From the NCBI RefSeq assembly GCF_007289895.1, contig NZ_CP041660.1, forward strand, positions 682,001 through 746,000: a DNA stretch of 64,000 nt, given 5' to 3'. Of the stretch, positions 19,578 to 29,981 are shown piece by piece. Every line of letters begins with the position of its first letter. The first letter of the stretch is position 1. Source of the stretch: Catenovulum sediminis. GTDB lineage: Bacteria; Pseudomonadota; Gammaproteobacteria; Enterobacterales; Alteromonadaceae. The notes beneath the pieces were generated by a model that was given only the letters and a program-made list of their open reading frames with translations, was not told where the DNA came from and searched no databases. Position numbers and translations under genes: made by a program.

Positions 19578-19708
19578 TAACATTAAACCATAGGGCGTAA
19601 TTGTCCACCATTATCTACAACAAGTATGATAAAAAAGCCGGCTGACGACCCGCTGTATTTATCAATTTAACGTCACAGTTTTAGAGCTTAACTTGGGTAA
19701 GGTTAAAC

Positions 19709-22078
19709 ATGAAAAATGAATTAACGCGTCGTAGCGCGCTCAAACTAGCCGCAGCCGGCATTGCAACCACAGCTATCGGCTGCCAATCAACTATGCCAAC
19801 AGTGGCCACAACGGGTACGAATAACCAACGAAAAATACTAGAAACCAAAATAAATGACCCTTGGAGCAATACCCATGATCGAGTTTGGATTGGTGGTGAA
19901 TATTGGGCCAATCCTATGGAAAACTGGCGCGTACACAATGGCGCAGTTGAATGCCAGTCAACAGGCGGAAACCGTAGCATTCATTCTTTAGTGCATCAAT
20001 TGGTTGACGCATCGGGTGAATTTAACATTTCGGTTAATGTTAGCCGCCTAGAATACGGTGAGAATGATGGCGGTGCAGCAATCCGCATCGGCGTAAAAAG
20101 TGATTTAAATGAATACCGCAGTAACTGTTTTGTGCAAAAAGGATATGATGCGGGTTTTGTTAAAAATCAGTTGGTGCTTGGGCAAAAAACATTAAATTTG
20201 CCAAACTTAAACTGGCAGGACGAAGTTCAATTAACTCTAATTGGCAAACCGCGTGTCGGTGTCTATGAGGTAGAACTCCAAGCCCGTTTAGCGAAGACGC
20301 AGCAATTGATTGGTCGTTTAAACGAACATGTGGCGAGTGATAAGATCCTAGGTAATGTGGCGATCGTCAGCAACTTTAAATCATCTTCTGAAAAAATGTC
20401 GATTCCAGGTAGCAGTCGCTACCGATTCAGTGATTGGACAATCGCAGGCTCTGCTTTTAATCATCAACCCGAGCAAAAATTTGGCCCAATTTTGTGGACT
20501 ATGTATACCCTAAACGACAGCCGTTCAGACGAAGGTTTTGTCATGAAGCTTAGCGTGCTGACCGGACCTATGGGCAAAGATGACAACCAAACCATTGAAC
20601 TGCAAATTGAAAACGAGGGTGCTTGGCAGTCTTTAGGTTTCGCAAAGTTAGACCCGGATGCCTGGACAGCAACATTTAGAATTGCCAACTGGAATGAGAA
20701 AAAAGAGATTAAATATCGCGCTATTTACCGTGAAAAACTGAAAAATGGTGAACAGAAACCAGATATTTATGATGGCATTATTAAATCAAACCCAGTGGGT
20801 CGTAAATTAAAGCTAGCAGCTTTGACTTGTCAAAATGACTATGCCTATCCATATGCTCCGGTTGCTGAAAACGTTGAAAAAATGAACCCAGATTTAGTCT
20901 TTTTCTCCGGCGATCAGATTTACGAATCGCACGGTGGATTTGGTGTTATCCGCAAGCCAGCTCAACCAGCCATTTTAAATTATTTACGCATGTACTATCA
21001 GTTTGGCTGGGCGTTTCGGGATGTTATGCGCAATGCACCCACCGTATGTTTACCTGACGATCATGACGTAATGCAAGGTAATTTATGGGGTGAAAATGGT
21101 GCACAGATGTCTGACGAAGGTTTGGCATCAGGCCGCTCGGATGCTTGGGGTGGATATATTCAACCCGTGCGCATGATAAACACAGTACATAAAACACATA
21201 CCTCACATATGCCTGAGCCGTATGACAAAGAAGCCAGCAAACGCGGCATTAGTGTTTACTATTGTGATATGGTGTATGGCGATGTCGGTTTTGCGATTTT
21301 AGCGGATAGACAATGGAAAAGTGGCCCAGACCAATTGAATATCGAAGTGGGTGTGTCTGGTCAGGGTGAAGATCCGGGGTATATCAACCCAGCATACGAC
21401 AGAGCAGATTTACAATTGTTAGGCGCCCGCCAGGAAGCATTCTTAGAACAATGGGGAAAAGATTTTCGGGGCCATAAAATGAAAGCTGTTTTAAGTCAGA
21501 CGGTACTGGCCAGTATCTGTACGCATCAACCCAGACCTGACCGTTATTTAAAATACGATTTTGACAGCAATGGCTGGCCCGCAACCGCACGTAATAAAGC
21601 GGTTGAAATTATGCGTCAAACCAAAGCACTGCATATTTGTGGTGACACGCACTTGCCGACGCTTTCACAATATGGTTTACATGAACAACGTGACAGTAAC
21701 TGGGCGTTTTGTGGACCCGCTATTGCAGTCGGCTGGCCTAGATTCTGGTTACCAGATGTGGTCGGCTTACCTATTGTTAACCGGCCAGAACATGCGCTCC
21801 CACAGACCGGCGAATACCTAGATAGCTTCGGCAATAAAATGTATATCTATGCAGCAGGTATTCCAGAGGTCGGTAAAGCCGCTAACCGCTATATTAAGGC
21901 TCACCAAAAAGGCAGTGGGTTTGGTTTTGTCACATTTGACACGCAAGCGAAAACATACAAAATTGAGGCCTATAAGTTTTTAATTGACGTGACAGATGGC
22001 GATCCAAACAATCAGTTTGCTGGATGGCCTGTCGTGATCCATCAAGATGAAAATATCGGGCAAAATAAATTAAGCTAA
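19709..22078 (+). CDS. PhoD-like alkaline phosphatase/phosphodiesterase, Tat-exported
   Basis: A 789-residue protein with a twin-arginine signal (TRRSALKLAAAGIATTAIGC); the Cys at its end could be lipidated. A beta-sandwich region precedes a PhoD-type metallophosphatase domain with metal-binding tracts FFSGDQIYE, CLPDDHDVMQGNLWGE and HICGDTHLPTLSQYG. PhoD enzymes hydrolyse phosphomonoesters or diesters outside the cytoplasmic membrane using Ca/Fe. It diverges from the DUF5060/sulfatase/ASPIC genes and probably belongs to the same functional locus, perhaps releasing phosphate from an extracellular polymer. Substrate not determinable. Confidence 0.84.
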   Translation: MKNELTRRSALKLAAAGIATTAIGCQSTMPTVATTGTNNQRKILETKINDPWSNTHDRVWIGGEYWANPMENWRVHNGAVECQSTGGNRSIHSLVHQLVDASGEFNISVNVSRLEYGENDGGAAIRIGVKSDLNEYRSNCFVQKGYDAGFVKNQLVLGQKTLNLPNLNWQDEVQLTLIGKPRVGVYEVELQARLAKTQQLIGRLNEHVASDKILGNVAIVSNFKSSSEKMSIPGSSRYRFSDWTIAGSAFNHQPEQKFGPILWTMYTLNDSRSDEGFVMKLSVLTGPMGKDDNQTIELQIENEGAWQSLGFAKLDPDAWTATFRIANWNEKKEIKYRAIYREKLKNGEQKPDIYDGIIKSNPVGRKLKLAALTCQNDYAYPYAPVAENVEKMNPDLVFFSGDQIYESHGGFGVIRKPAQPAILNYLRMYYQFGWAFRDVMRNAPTVCLPDDHDVMQGNLWGENGAQMSDEGLASGRSDAWGGYIQPVRMINTVHKTHTSHMPEPYDKEASKRGISVYYCDMVYGDVGFAILADRQWKSGPDQLNIEVGVSGQGEDPGYINPAYDRADLQLLGARQEAFLEQWGKDFRGHKMKAVLSQTVLASICTHQPRPDRYLKYDFDSNGWPATARNKAVEIMRQTKALHICGDTHLPTLSQYGLHEQRDSNWAFCGPAIAVGWPRFWLPDVVGLPIVNRPEHALPQTGEYLDSFGNKMYIYAAGIPEVGKAANRYIKAHQKGSGFGFVTFDTQAKTYKIEAYKFLIDVTDGDPNNQFAGWPVVIHQDENIGQNKLS

Positions 22079-22096
22079 TTGTTATAGTGACTTAAT

Positions 22097-22150
22097 GGCT
22101 ATTTTAACTAACAACAAGGCGTAATAGCTTTTGTTAAGGTTAAAATAGCC
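22097..22150. terminator. bidirectional terminator-like inverted repeat
   Basis: GGCTATTTTAAC (22097-22108) and its exact reverse complement GTTAAAATAGCC (22139-22150) flank an inner pair TAACAA/TTGTTA. The structure fills the gap between the convergent PhoD-like and yejF genes. Confidence 0.55.
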
Positions 22151-22159
22151 CTAGTTTAT

Positions 22160-23749
22160 TTAAAGGTAGGCGGTACTAATTAAAGCTTGCGTGTACTGAG
22201 TTTTAGGTTGTTCAAAAACCGCCTGACAACCGCCCGCTTCAACAACTTTCCCCGCTCGCATCACGACAATCTGATCACACAAAGCTTTAACCACTTTTAA
22301 ATCATGACTGATAAATAAGTAAGTTAAATTATGCGCTTGTTGAAGTTTTCTCAGTAAGCTTAAAACTTGAAACTGCACCGTTCTGTCTAATGATGAAGTG
22401 GGTTCATCTAAAATAATAAACTTAGGTTGCATGACAAGCGCCCGTGCCAAAGCAATTCGTTGCCTTTGCCCACCGGAAAACTCATGTGGATATCTATGTC
22501 TTATCTCAGGGTCTAGCTCAACCGATTTCATTGCGTCAATGATCATCTGCTCGCGCGATTGCGCCGTGCCAATGCCATTAATTTCAAGTCCTTCACCGAT
22601 AATTTCACTGACCAACATTCTGGGGCTCAAACTGCCATACGGGTCTTGAAATACAAACTGCAGATCGCGCCGCAGTTTAGTCATGTCCTGTTTGGAAATT
22701 TGATTCAAATTAGTGCCGTTAAATAACAACTCTCCGTCTGAATCAATCAGCTTTAACAGCGCTTTAGACAAAGTTGTTTTACCGCTACCACTTTCCCCGA
22801 CAACGCCAAGTGAGCTGCCCTGTTTGATTGTAAAACTAATATCATCAACCGCTTTGACATGGCCGCTAACGCGGCGAAAAATGCCTTTTTCAATTGGAAA
22901 CCAAACTTTGAGGTTTTTAATATTAATCAGTTCTGGCGCATCTTCTCGGGTCTGCCTGAATTCATCCGGGGGTTCAGCATTAATCAGCTTTTGCGTATAA
23001 GGATGTTGTGGCTTGGCAAACAAACTTTGGCTGTCGGCTAATTCAACAATTTTGCCTTTTTCCATAACAGCAACCGTATCCGCAATTTGTTTCACCACAG
23101 ATAAATCATGGCTGATAAACAGTACCGCCATGTTAAGTTCATCTTTTAATTGCTGGATTAACTCTAAAATCTGCGCTTGTACAGTTACATCTAACGCGGT
23201 TGTAGGTTCGTCCGCAATTAACAAAGCCGGTTCATTAATCAGCGCCATGGCGATCATAATACGCTGTTTTTCACCGCCGGAGAATTGATGTGGATAGTCT
23301 TTTAAACGGTTCTCTGCATTACGAATACCGACTTTATTTAGCCACTCAATAATTTTAGGCTGGCTCTGTTTAAGGCTCCATCCACGATGAATCGACAAGG
23401 TTTCACTGAGCTGCTTTTCAATTGTATGTAAAGGGTTAAGAGACATCATGGGCTCTTGGAAAATCACACCGACGTGTGAACCTCGCCAAGCTCTTAATTG
23501 CTTTTGTGAGGCTTTTAAAACCGATTGGTTTTGCAGTTGAATGTCACCCCCTAAATAAGTAACTGGAGGTTCATTCAATAAGCGCAATACCGACATAGCA
23601 GTAACCGATTTTCCACTGCCACTTTCACCGACTAAGGCAAAAGTTTCACCTTGCTGTATGGTAAAACTGATCTGATGAATCACCTGACGAATATTGTCGC
23701 CTTGTTTAAAACCAACCGATAAGTCTTTAATGTTTAATACATCATTCAT
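22160..23749 (-). CDS. yejF: oligopeptide ABC transporter ATPase, two fused nucleotide-binding domains
   Basis: A 529-residue protein with two complete ABC ATPase domains. The first has Walker A GESGSGKSVTAM and signature FSGGEKQRIMIAMAL; the second has GESGSGKTTLSKA and FSGGQRQRIALARAL. Both have Walker B followed by DEPT. This tandem arrangement is that of YejF, which powers uptake of peptides (in E. coli also microcin C) through YejBE. The start codon ATG shares one base with the yejE stop (TAATG), indicating translational coupling. It is the last gene of the yejABEF operon. Confidence 0.94.
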   Translation of the reverse strand: MNDVLNIKDLSVGFKQGDNIRQVIHQISFTIQQGETFALVGESGSGKSVTAMSVLRLLNEPPVTYLGGDIQLQNQSVLKASQKQLRAWRGSHVGVIFQEPMMSLNPLHTIEKQLSETLSIHRGWSLKQSQPKIIEWLNKVGIRNAENRLKDYPHQFSGGEKQRIMIAMALINEPALLIADEPTTALDVTVQAQILELIQQLKDELNMAVLFISHDLSVVKQIADTVAVMEKGKIVELADSQSLFAKPQHPYTQKLINAEPPDEFRQTREDAPELINIKNLKVWFPIEKGIFRRVSGHVKAVDDISFTIKQGSSLGVVGESGSGKTTLSKALLKLIDSDGELLFNGTNLNQISKQDMTKLRRDLQFVFQDPYGSLSPRMLVSEIIGEGLEINGIGTAQSREQMIIDAMKSVELDPEIRHRYPHEFSGGQRQRIALARALVMQPKFIILDEPTSSLDRTVQFQVLSLLRKLQQAHNLTYLFISHDLKVVKALCDQIVVMRAGKVVEAGGCQAVFEQPKTQYTQALISTAYL

Positions 23750-24774
23750 TAGTAACTTTTCCTCGGATCGTACGCATCACGTATGCCTTCACCAATAAAA
23801 ACCAACAGCATTAAAATTAAGCCCAAAGAGCCAAATGCGGTAAACCCTAACCAAGGGGCTTGAATATTTGATTTGCCCTGTGCCAGCAATTCGCCTAATG
23901 AAGGTTCACCCGGCGGTAAACCGAATCCCAGAAAATCCAGTGAGGTTAAAATAGTGACCGAACCCGATAGTGAAAACGGCAACATAGCCAATGTCGCGAC
24001 CATTGCATTGGGTAGAATATGTTTAAACATCAATCGCCAGTCTGACATCCCCATTGCTTTGGCGGCAATCACGTACTCTAAGTTACGGCATTTTAAAAAT
24101 TCAGCTCGAACAACTCCGACAAACCCCATCCAGCCAAAAAGCAAGGTAATAACAATCAGCCAGGCTACATTTGGGGTAATAAAGTTAACCAGAATAATCA
24201 GCATGAAAAGTTGTGGCAAGCCGCCCCAAATCTCCATAAACCGCTGTAAGGCTAAATCGACCCAGCCACCGTAAAACCCTTGAATTGCGCCTAAAGAAAT
24301 ACCAATAAAAGCAGAGGCTAACGTAACGGCAAAACCAAACAAAATACTTAAGCGAAAACCATAAATAACTCGCGCGACAACATCGTGCCCCTTATCATCA
24401 GTGCCTAACCAGTTTTCTGCGGTAGGTGCACTGGGCGCAGGGGTCGGTAAATCATAGTTAATGGTTGAATAATGAAAGGGGATTAAAGGCCAATATATTT
24501 CACCATCCCCTTCTGCTATTAATTCTTGAATATAAGGGTCTCGGTAGTCGGCGGCTAAATCAAACTCGCCTCCAAAGGTGGTTTCAGAGTATTCCACGAA
24601 AATCGGTGAATACCACTGCCCTTTGTATTCAATTAAAAATGGTTTGTCATTGGCGATAAGCTCTGCGAATAAACAAATGAAAAATAACACAGAGAATAGC
24701 CACAAAGACCAAACAGCTCTGCGATTCGATTTAAATCTTAACCACCTTTGTTGATTGAGTGCACTTAATTGCAT
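23749..24774 (-). CDS. yejE: oligopeptide ABC transporter permease YejE
   Basis: A 341-residue inner-membrane permease. A first transmembrane span near residues 20-40 is followed by a periplasmic segment, then the binding-protein-dependent permease domain. The cytoplasmic EAA loop is visible around EYVIAAKAMGMSDWRLMFKHILPNA. AENWLGTDDKGHDVVARVIYG is typical of the DppC/YejE group. Its start overlaps the yejB stop as TAATG, and its stop overlaps the yejF start in the same way. Confidence 0.93.
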   Translation of the reverse strand: MQLSALNQQRWLRFKSNRRAVWSLWLFSVLFFICLFAELIANDKPFLIEYKGQWYSPIFVEYSETTFGGEFDLAADYRDPYIQELIAEGDGEIYWPLIPFHYSTINYDLPTPAPSAPTAENWLGTDDKGHDVVARVIYGFRLSILFGFAVTLASAFIGISLGAIQGFYGGWVDLALQRFMEIWGGLPQLFMLIILVNFITPNVAWLIVITLLFGWMGFVGVVRAEFLKCRNLEYVIAAKAMGMSDWRLMFKHILPNAMVATLAMLPFSLSGSVTILTSLDFLGFGLPPGEPSLGELLAQGKSNIQAPWLGFTAFGSLGLILMLLVFIGEGIRDAYDPRKSY

Positions 24775-25874
24775 TACGACCTCGACTCAAAATCAATTCT
24801 AGGATCAATAATCATATACATGACGTCACTGACGATATTTAACAGTAAACCGACTAGGGTAAATACATATAAGGTTGCAAAAATAACCGGGTAATCGCGC
24901 TGTACTGTGGTTTCATAAAACAGTAAACCGAGTCCGTCCAGTGAAAAGATAATTTCGATAATCAGTGAACTGCCAAAGAATACCGCGATTAACGAGCCAG
25001 GCAAGCCAGCGACAATCACCAACATGGCATTGCGAAATACATGTTTGTATAAAATAGCATCCTCTGTTAACCCTTTAGCACGAGCTGTCATCACATACTG
25101 CCGGCTGATTTCATCTAAAAATAAGTTTTTAGTTAACATGGTCAGCGCTGCAAATGAACCGATAACAGTTGCAATAATAGGCAAGGTCATATGCCAAAAA
25201 TAATCGACAATTTTGCCCCACCAGGATAGCTCCTCCCAATTATTAGAGGTTAAACCGCGCAGTGGAAACCAGTCTAAAAAGCTACCACCCGCAAAGAGAA
25301 TCACTAATAACACAGCAAATAAAAAGGCCGGAATGGCACTTGCGCCCAATACTATGGTTGTCGTCCAAATATCAAAACGGCTGCTGTGGCGCACCGCTTT
25401 ACGAATACCTAATGGAATCGATACAGCATAGACAATTAATGTTGACCATAAGCCCAGTGAGATTGAAACAGGCAGACGTTCATATATCAGTTCAAGCACT
25501 TCTTTACCGCGAAATAAACTCTCGCCAAAATCAAAAACCAGATAATTTTTTAGCATGATCCAAAAACGCTCATGTATTGGCTTGTCAAAACCAAAACGGC
25601 GTTCAATCTCGGCTATTTCTTCTTTGGTTAAACCACCCGCACCACGATAACCGGATTGCTCTTTGGCGGTAATATCTCTGGGTTTATCAACTTCATTGGC
25701 ACTGCCACTTAATCGCTCTTGCATGACATTGGTATTCGCAAGACCGGATTGCGCCGCAATATATTGGTCAACTGGCCCTCCTGGAGCCAGTTGGATAATA
25801 AAAAAGTTTAACGTGATAATGGCGAAAAACGTCGGTACGACAAGTAATAATCTTCTAAATATGTAGGCAAGCAT
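24774..25874 (-). CDS. yejB: oligopeptide ABC transporter permease YejB
   Basis: A 366-residue inner-membrane permease. It begins [20 protein letters not shown] with the first membrane span, followed by a YejB-type insertion (residues about 40-100) containing [19 protein letters not shown]. The EAA loop is [20 protein letters not shown]. It pairs with YejE to form the channel of the peptide importer. It lies 13 bp after yejA. Confidence 0.93.
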   Translation of the reverse strand: MLAYIFRRLLLVVPTFFAIITLNFFIIQLAPGGPVDQYIAAQSGLANTNVMQERLSGSANEVDKPRDITAKEQSGYRGAGGLTKEEIAEIERRFGFDKPIHERFWIMLKNYLVFDFGESLFRGKEVLELIYERLPVSISLGLWSTLIVYAVSIPLGIRKAVRHSSRFDIWTTTIVLGASAIPAFLFAVLLVILFAGGSFLDWFPLRGLTSNNWEELSWWGKIVDYFWHMTLPIIATVIGSFAALTMLTKNLFLDEISRQYVMTARAKGLTEDAILYKHVFRNAMLVIVAGLPGSLIAVFFGSSLIIEIIFSLDGLGLLFYETTVQRDYPVIFATLYVFTLVGLLLNIVSDVMYMIIDPRIDFESRS

Positions 25875-25887
25875 AATTTACCTAAAA

Positions 25888-27747
25888 TTATTGTTGTTTA
25901 TTGCTGGGTAATTTTTTCGCTTTTTGCGCGTCGTACCACCAAGTGTCTTCACCTAATTCATATTTTGGAATCGTATCAGGACGTGAAAATTTATCCCAAT
26001 ACGCAACACGATATTTCGACAGGTGCCATTGCGGGATCGAATAATATTGCCACAATAAAACGCGATCGAAAGCTTTAGCATATGCGGTTAATTCAGCTTC
26101 ATTTTCTTGATTTTGCGCAATTGCTTCAACCAATGCATCAACGACCGGATGATTTGGTCCAACAAAGTTATAAGATGAGTTCAAATAATCTGAATGCCAT
26201 TGTATTTTTAATGTTTCACTGGGGAATCCGGAAAATGAACGGCTAATCATATCAAACTCACGCTCACGCACTCGGTTTATGTATTGAGAAGCATCTGAGA
26301 CTAAACGAATATTCATTTTGGCGCCGATACGTTCGATATTTTTTTGAAAAGGAATTGCAAAACGTTCTTCAGACGGACGGTAGATCAGCAGTTCAAACTC
26401 AAATTGCTTGCCTGTTGGATCTAACAACTGGTTATTTTTTAACGTATAACCGGCTTGTTTAAATAAGCGCAGCGCTTGTCTGATTTCTTTACGAATATTG
26501 CCGCTGCCATCCGTTTTATTTAAGCTGAATTTTTTGTTAAAAATTTCACTCGGCAACTGCTCTTTGTATTGACTTAAAATTTCCAACTCGCGTCCGTTTG
26601 GCAAATCAGTAACTGAGAACTCGGTATTCATAAAATAGCTATAATTACGCTGATAATCGCCGTAAAACAGGTTTTTGTTGGTCCATTCAAAGTCAAATAA
26701 TAGATTTAATGCCTGACGCACTTTTCTATCTTTGAATTGCGGCTTTTGCACATTAAAAATAAATGCGCTGTTACCGGTGGGCACTTGGTGAGAGATTTCG
26801 TCTTTAACAATATACCCCTTGTCAAAATTATCCCCTGTGTATTGTGTTGCCCAGTTTTTCGCGATCGATTCTACCCGAAAATCATATTCACCTTTTTTAA
26901 AGGCCTCCATTAAGACGGTTTCATCTAAGTAATAATCTATTTTAATGCGGTCAAAATTAAAACGTCCAACTCGGCTTGGATGCTGCGCCGCCCAATAATC
27001 TTTTTTTCTTTGATAGACGATATATTGCCCCATTTCATAGTCTTTTATCGTATAAGGACCACTGCCTAATGGCGGCTTTTCAAACGGCTCTGAAAATTTT
27101 CTATCTTTGTAATAATGCTCTGGTAATACGGTTAAATCACACAAGCTGAGCATTAAAGATTTGCCCGGAATATCTAAGCTAAAAGTAACAGCATTCCCTT
27201 TAACTGATTTTACCGCTACGCCTTCAAAATATTTCTTAAATTGAGGCACGCCTTGCTCAAAAAACAGATTATAGCTAAATGCCACATCACTGGCTTTTAT
27301 CGCCGTGCCATCATGAAATTTAGCGTTTTCATCAATGTAAAAAGTGACCCAAGAAAAGTCATCGGCATACTCAATTTGTTTTGCAATAAGCGGATAGTAC
27401 ACAGAGATTTCATCTGAGTTAGATGACATTAGCGAGTCATACAACAAACCATCAATCATTGCAGGCGACGTTCCGCGCTGAGCATAACGATTAAAGTTAT
27501 CAAAAGTGCCTCGTTGCCCCATGGTTATTTGCCCACCTTTTGGTGCATCTGGGTTGACATAATCCCAATGTTTAAACCCTTGTGAATATTTAGCTTCACC
27601 ACGCAAGGCAATTGAAGTGCTTTTATGGACAGTAACTTGTTTTTCTGACTTTTTTTGCGCTGCCTCTTGTGCAAACAAAGTGGTACTTCCGACACTAAGC
27701 AAACCAAACAAGGTGGACAGCATGAATATTTGACTTATTTTTCGCAT
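25888..27747 (-). CDS. yejA: oligopeptide ABC transporter periplasmic binding protein YejA
   Basis: A 619-residue exported solute-binding protein (family 5). The signal peptide ends near residue 26 (LFAQEA). The sequence GFKHWDYVNPDAPKGGQITM is typical of YejA, followed by FHDGTAIKASDVAFSYN and the PLGSGPYTIKDYE tract. It captures peptides in the periplasm for YejBEF. It is the first gene of the operon; the 170 bp upstream are shared with a divergent diguanylate cyclase gene. Confidence 0.93.
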   Translation of the reverse strand: MRKISQIFMLSTLFGLLSVGSTTLFAQEAAQKKSEKQVTVHKSTSIALRGEAKYSQGFKHWDYVNPDAPKGGQITMGQRGTFDNFNRYAQRGTSPAMIDGLLYDSLMSSNSDEISVYYPLIAKQIEYADDFSWVTFYIDENAKFHDGTAIKASDVAFSYNLFFEQGVPQFKKYFEGVAVKSVKGNAVTFSLDIPGKSLMLSLCDLTVLPEHYYKDRKFSEPFEKPPLGSGPYTIKDYEMGQYIVYQRKKDYWAAQHPSRVGRFNFDRIKIDYYLDETVLMEAFKKGEYDFRVESIAKNWATQYTGDNFDKGYIVKDEISHQVPTGNSAFIFNVQKPQFKDRKVRQALNLLFDFEWTNKNLFYGDYQRNYSYFMNTEFSVTDLPNGRELEILSQYKEQLPSEIFNKKFSLNKTDGSGNIRKEIRQALRLFKQAGYTLKNNQLLDPTGKQFEFELLIYRPSEERFAIPFQKNIERIGAKMNIRLVSDASQYINRVREREFDMISRSFSGFPSETLKIQWHSDYLNSSYNFVGPNHPVVDALVEAIAQNQENEAELTAYAKAFDRVLLWQYYSIPQWHLSKYRVAYWDKFSRPDTIPKYELGEDTWWYDAQKAKKLPSNKQQ

Positions 27748-27917
27748 ATTTTTATTTTCTCCACAAAAACAAAATCGATTCTGCTCGACTTGCGCTATAT
27801 TGAGTATTACAAAGACAGTTAAAAAACAGTAAGATGTATCACGCGAGTAGAAGTTTCAGGATACGACCGAATTTTCCACTATTATCTGAAAAGCTAGATT
27901 ACCTGTAAAGTTGCTAA

Positions 27918-29489
27918 ATGACTATGAAAATCAATGTAAAACTGACAGTATTGGTTGCCCTCGTCGCGATATTAGCGGGACTTTTAATATCACTACTTTC
28001 TTATTCAAGGGTATTATCATCTAGCCACGATGAAGCAGACAAAACCATTCGCTCTTTAGCGGCCACGGTATACAATACCGCTGCGGCAGCGGCTTACCTA
28101 AACGATGAACCGTTAGCAAACGATGTCATATCGGGTCTGTTGAAAAATGCGATGGTCGAATGCGCCGATATCATCAGCCAACAAATCAAAGAAAACTCAG
28201 AAAGTCAGTGCAACCCAAAACAAATGTACAGTGAGACACTTTACTCGCCATTTAATGCCAGCAGTAAAATAGGTACATTACGCTTATATAAAAACGAGCA
28301 ATTTGTCCATGAAAAAGCACTCGAGCAAGTATGGGCTGAAATCACCGGTATTTTTCTGATCGTTTTTATCATAGCGGTTTGTACCTTGATTATCACTTAT
28401 GTATTAGTTTCCCACCCAATTAGTATGTTAGCGCATGAGCTTGAAACAATTGACTTTACCCATGAAGAAACCGGCCGGTTAAAAGCGCAAACCCGAAAAG
28501 ATGAATTGGGTCTAATCAAAACGATTATCAATCGCATGTTAGCGAAACTGGATGAGCGATTACAGCACGAACGCAATCTGACTTTGCAAACGGAAAAACT
28601 TTCCAGCAATTTTAAAATGATTTGTGAACTCTCAACCAATGCGCTGGTTGTTACTGATGAAAACCTGATTCTGCAGTCGGTAAACCCTAAATTTGTTGAG
28701 TTGTGGCAAAAAAACAGTGGCTTGTCTGAAGTTATTTACGATGATAAATGGTTAGAACGCATATGTTTTGAAGTTGAATCAATAAAGCAAGAAATTCTCG
28801 CACATCAAACTTTAAACGATTCACTAACCTATGAAATAGAAGTTAAAAAACCGAGTGAACAAGACAAAGAAGCACAGTGGTATAATCTCACGTTCAGCAA
28901 AGCCGAGAATATGTTTGGCGAGATTAATATTTTCCTCATTATTAGTGATATCACCGAACAGCGTCAAAAACTATTAATGACTGAATTTGAAGCTGATCAT
29001 GACATGTTAACGCACCTTAAAAACCGCCGTTCGACCCGACGCATCATTGAACGTATCATTGATAATTCAGAATTATCACCCGAATTTGCGATTTTACTGA
29101 TTGATTTAGACGGTTTTAAAGGGGTAAACGACACCTATGGCCATGATGCCGGAGATAGGGTTTTAGTCGAAATCGCGCAACGCTATCGCGCACTCACCAG
29201 AAAATCGGACATTGTTTGCCGTTGGGGCGGCGATGAATTTTTAATTATACTAACCAATGTTAATCGCCAAGAAGTTGAGATGATTGCGGAAAAATTGGTT
29301 AATGTCACCAGTGTGCCAATCGCGATTGGCGATGAGCTTTCCGCGCAGGTTGGCAGTAGTATCGGCATTGCGACTTACCCCGAAGCCGGCAAAGACTTTG
29401 ACCGCTTATTCGACCACGCAGATCATGCTATGTATCAGGTTAAAAAACAGGGCAAAAACGATTTCGCTTTTTATGAGTGGCAAAACTAA
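27918..29489 (+). CDS. membrane diguanylate cyclase (HAMP-PAS-GGDEF)
   Basis: A 523-residue inner-membrane sensor. A transmembrane span near residues 9-29, a periplasmic sensor segment of about 115 residues, a second span near 147-167, a HAMP-like linker, a PAS domain (MICELSTNALVVTDENLILQ) and a GGDEF domain. The active site is intact as RWGGDEF near residue 437. An inhibitory I-site RKSD lies exactly five residues before it, so product inhibition by cyclic di-GMP is expected. It should make cyclic di-GMP from GTP; the signal sensed is unknown. It converges on the PstS-like gene. Confidence 0.88.
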   Translation: MTMKINVKLTVLVALVAILAGLLISLLSYSRVLSSSHDEADKTIRSLAATVYNTAAAAAYLNDEPLANDVISGLLKNAMVECADIISQQIKENSESQCNPKQMYSETLYSPFNASSKIGTLRLYKNEQFVHEKALEQVWAEITGIFLIVFIIAVCTLIITYVLVSHPISMLAHELETIDFTHEETGRLKAQTRKDELGLIKTIINRMLAKLDERLQHERNLTLQTEKLSSNFKMICELSTNALVVTDENLILQSVNPKFVELWQKNSGLSEVIYDDKWLERICFEVESIKQEILAHQTLNDSLTYEIEVKKPSEQDKEAQWYNLTFSKAENMFGEINIFLIISDITEQRQKLLMTEFEADHDMLTHLKNRRSTRRIIERIIDNSELSPEFAILLIDLDGFKGVNDTYGHDAGDRVLVEIAQRYRALTRKSDIVCRWGGDEFLIILTNVNRQEVEMIAEKLVNVTSVPIAIGDELSAQVGSSIGIATYPEAGKDFDRLFDHADHAMYQVKKQGKNDFAFYEWQN

Positions 29490-29552
29490 GCCACTCAGCG
29501 CTCCCTCAAAAAGTCGATTTGCATTTTTTAAACGTTCATGAAAAACCTTTAC

Positions 29553-29981
29553 TTAGAAACGATAGACAACTTTGACCGAGCTATCGACTTCACTTTCTTC
29601 AACATAACCAATCGCTTTGGGGTTTTTCGCGACAAAATTTACAACTTCGCTCGCTGTTGCTAGCTCAGTAGGCGGCATATAACGACCGGTAAATTTCAAC
29701 CTTGCCCAATAGCTGCTAATTTTAGCTAATGACAAGCCCGTTGCTTTTTTGTAAAAGTCTGCCTTGTCCTGAGAGCTATTCGGTAAATCAATCGGCTCAG
29801 CTGAAGTGCCATTGGGAAATGCGACATACCGCCCGGTATAGATATCAACGACATGCGTTAGCTCAAGTGAATCTACTGGGTTTTCTGGATGCACAATCAA
29901 TACTAGCTCAGCGCAAACGTAACTGCTGAATAATAACGAAGCACCGGCGATCAACTTTTTTATCTTGGAATATTTCATCAT
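29553..29981 (-). CDS. small PstS-like phosphate-binding family protein
   Basis: A 142-residue exported protein, about half the length of PstS. After a signal peptide (ending near SSYVCA) come VLIVHPENPVDSLELTHVVDIYTGR and the domain end VVNFVAKNPKAIGYVEES, the pattern of orphan 'phosphate ABC substrate-binding' proteins. ATG 29981 overlaps the upstream porin stop as TAATG, so translation is coupled; a longer TTG-started frame to 29993 is less likely. The partner is the porin-like gene, not a pst transporter. Role unknown; a ligand-sensing function with the neighbouring cyclase is only an inference. Confidence 0.7.
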   Translation of the reverse strand: MMKYSKIKKLIAGASLLFSSYVCAELVLIVHPENPVDSLELTHVVDIYTGRYVAFPNGTSAEPIDLPNSSQDKADFYKKATGLSLAKISSYWARLKFTGRYMPPTELATASEVVNFVAKNPKAIGYVEESEVDSSVKVVYRF

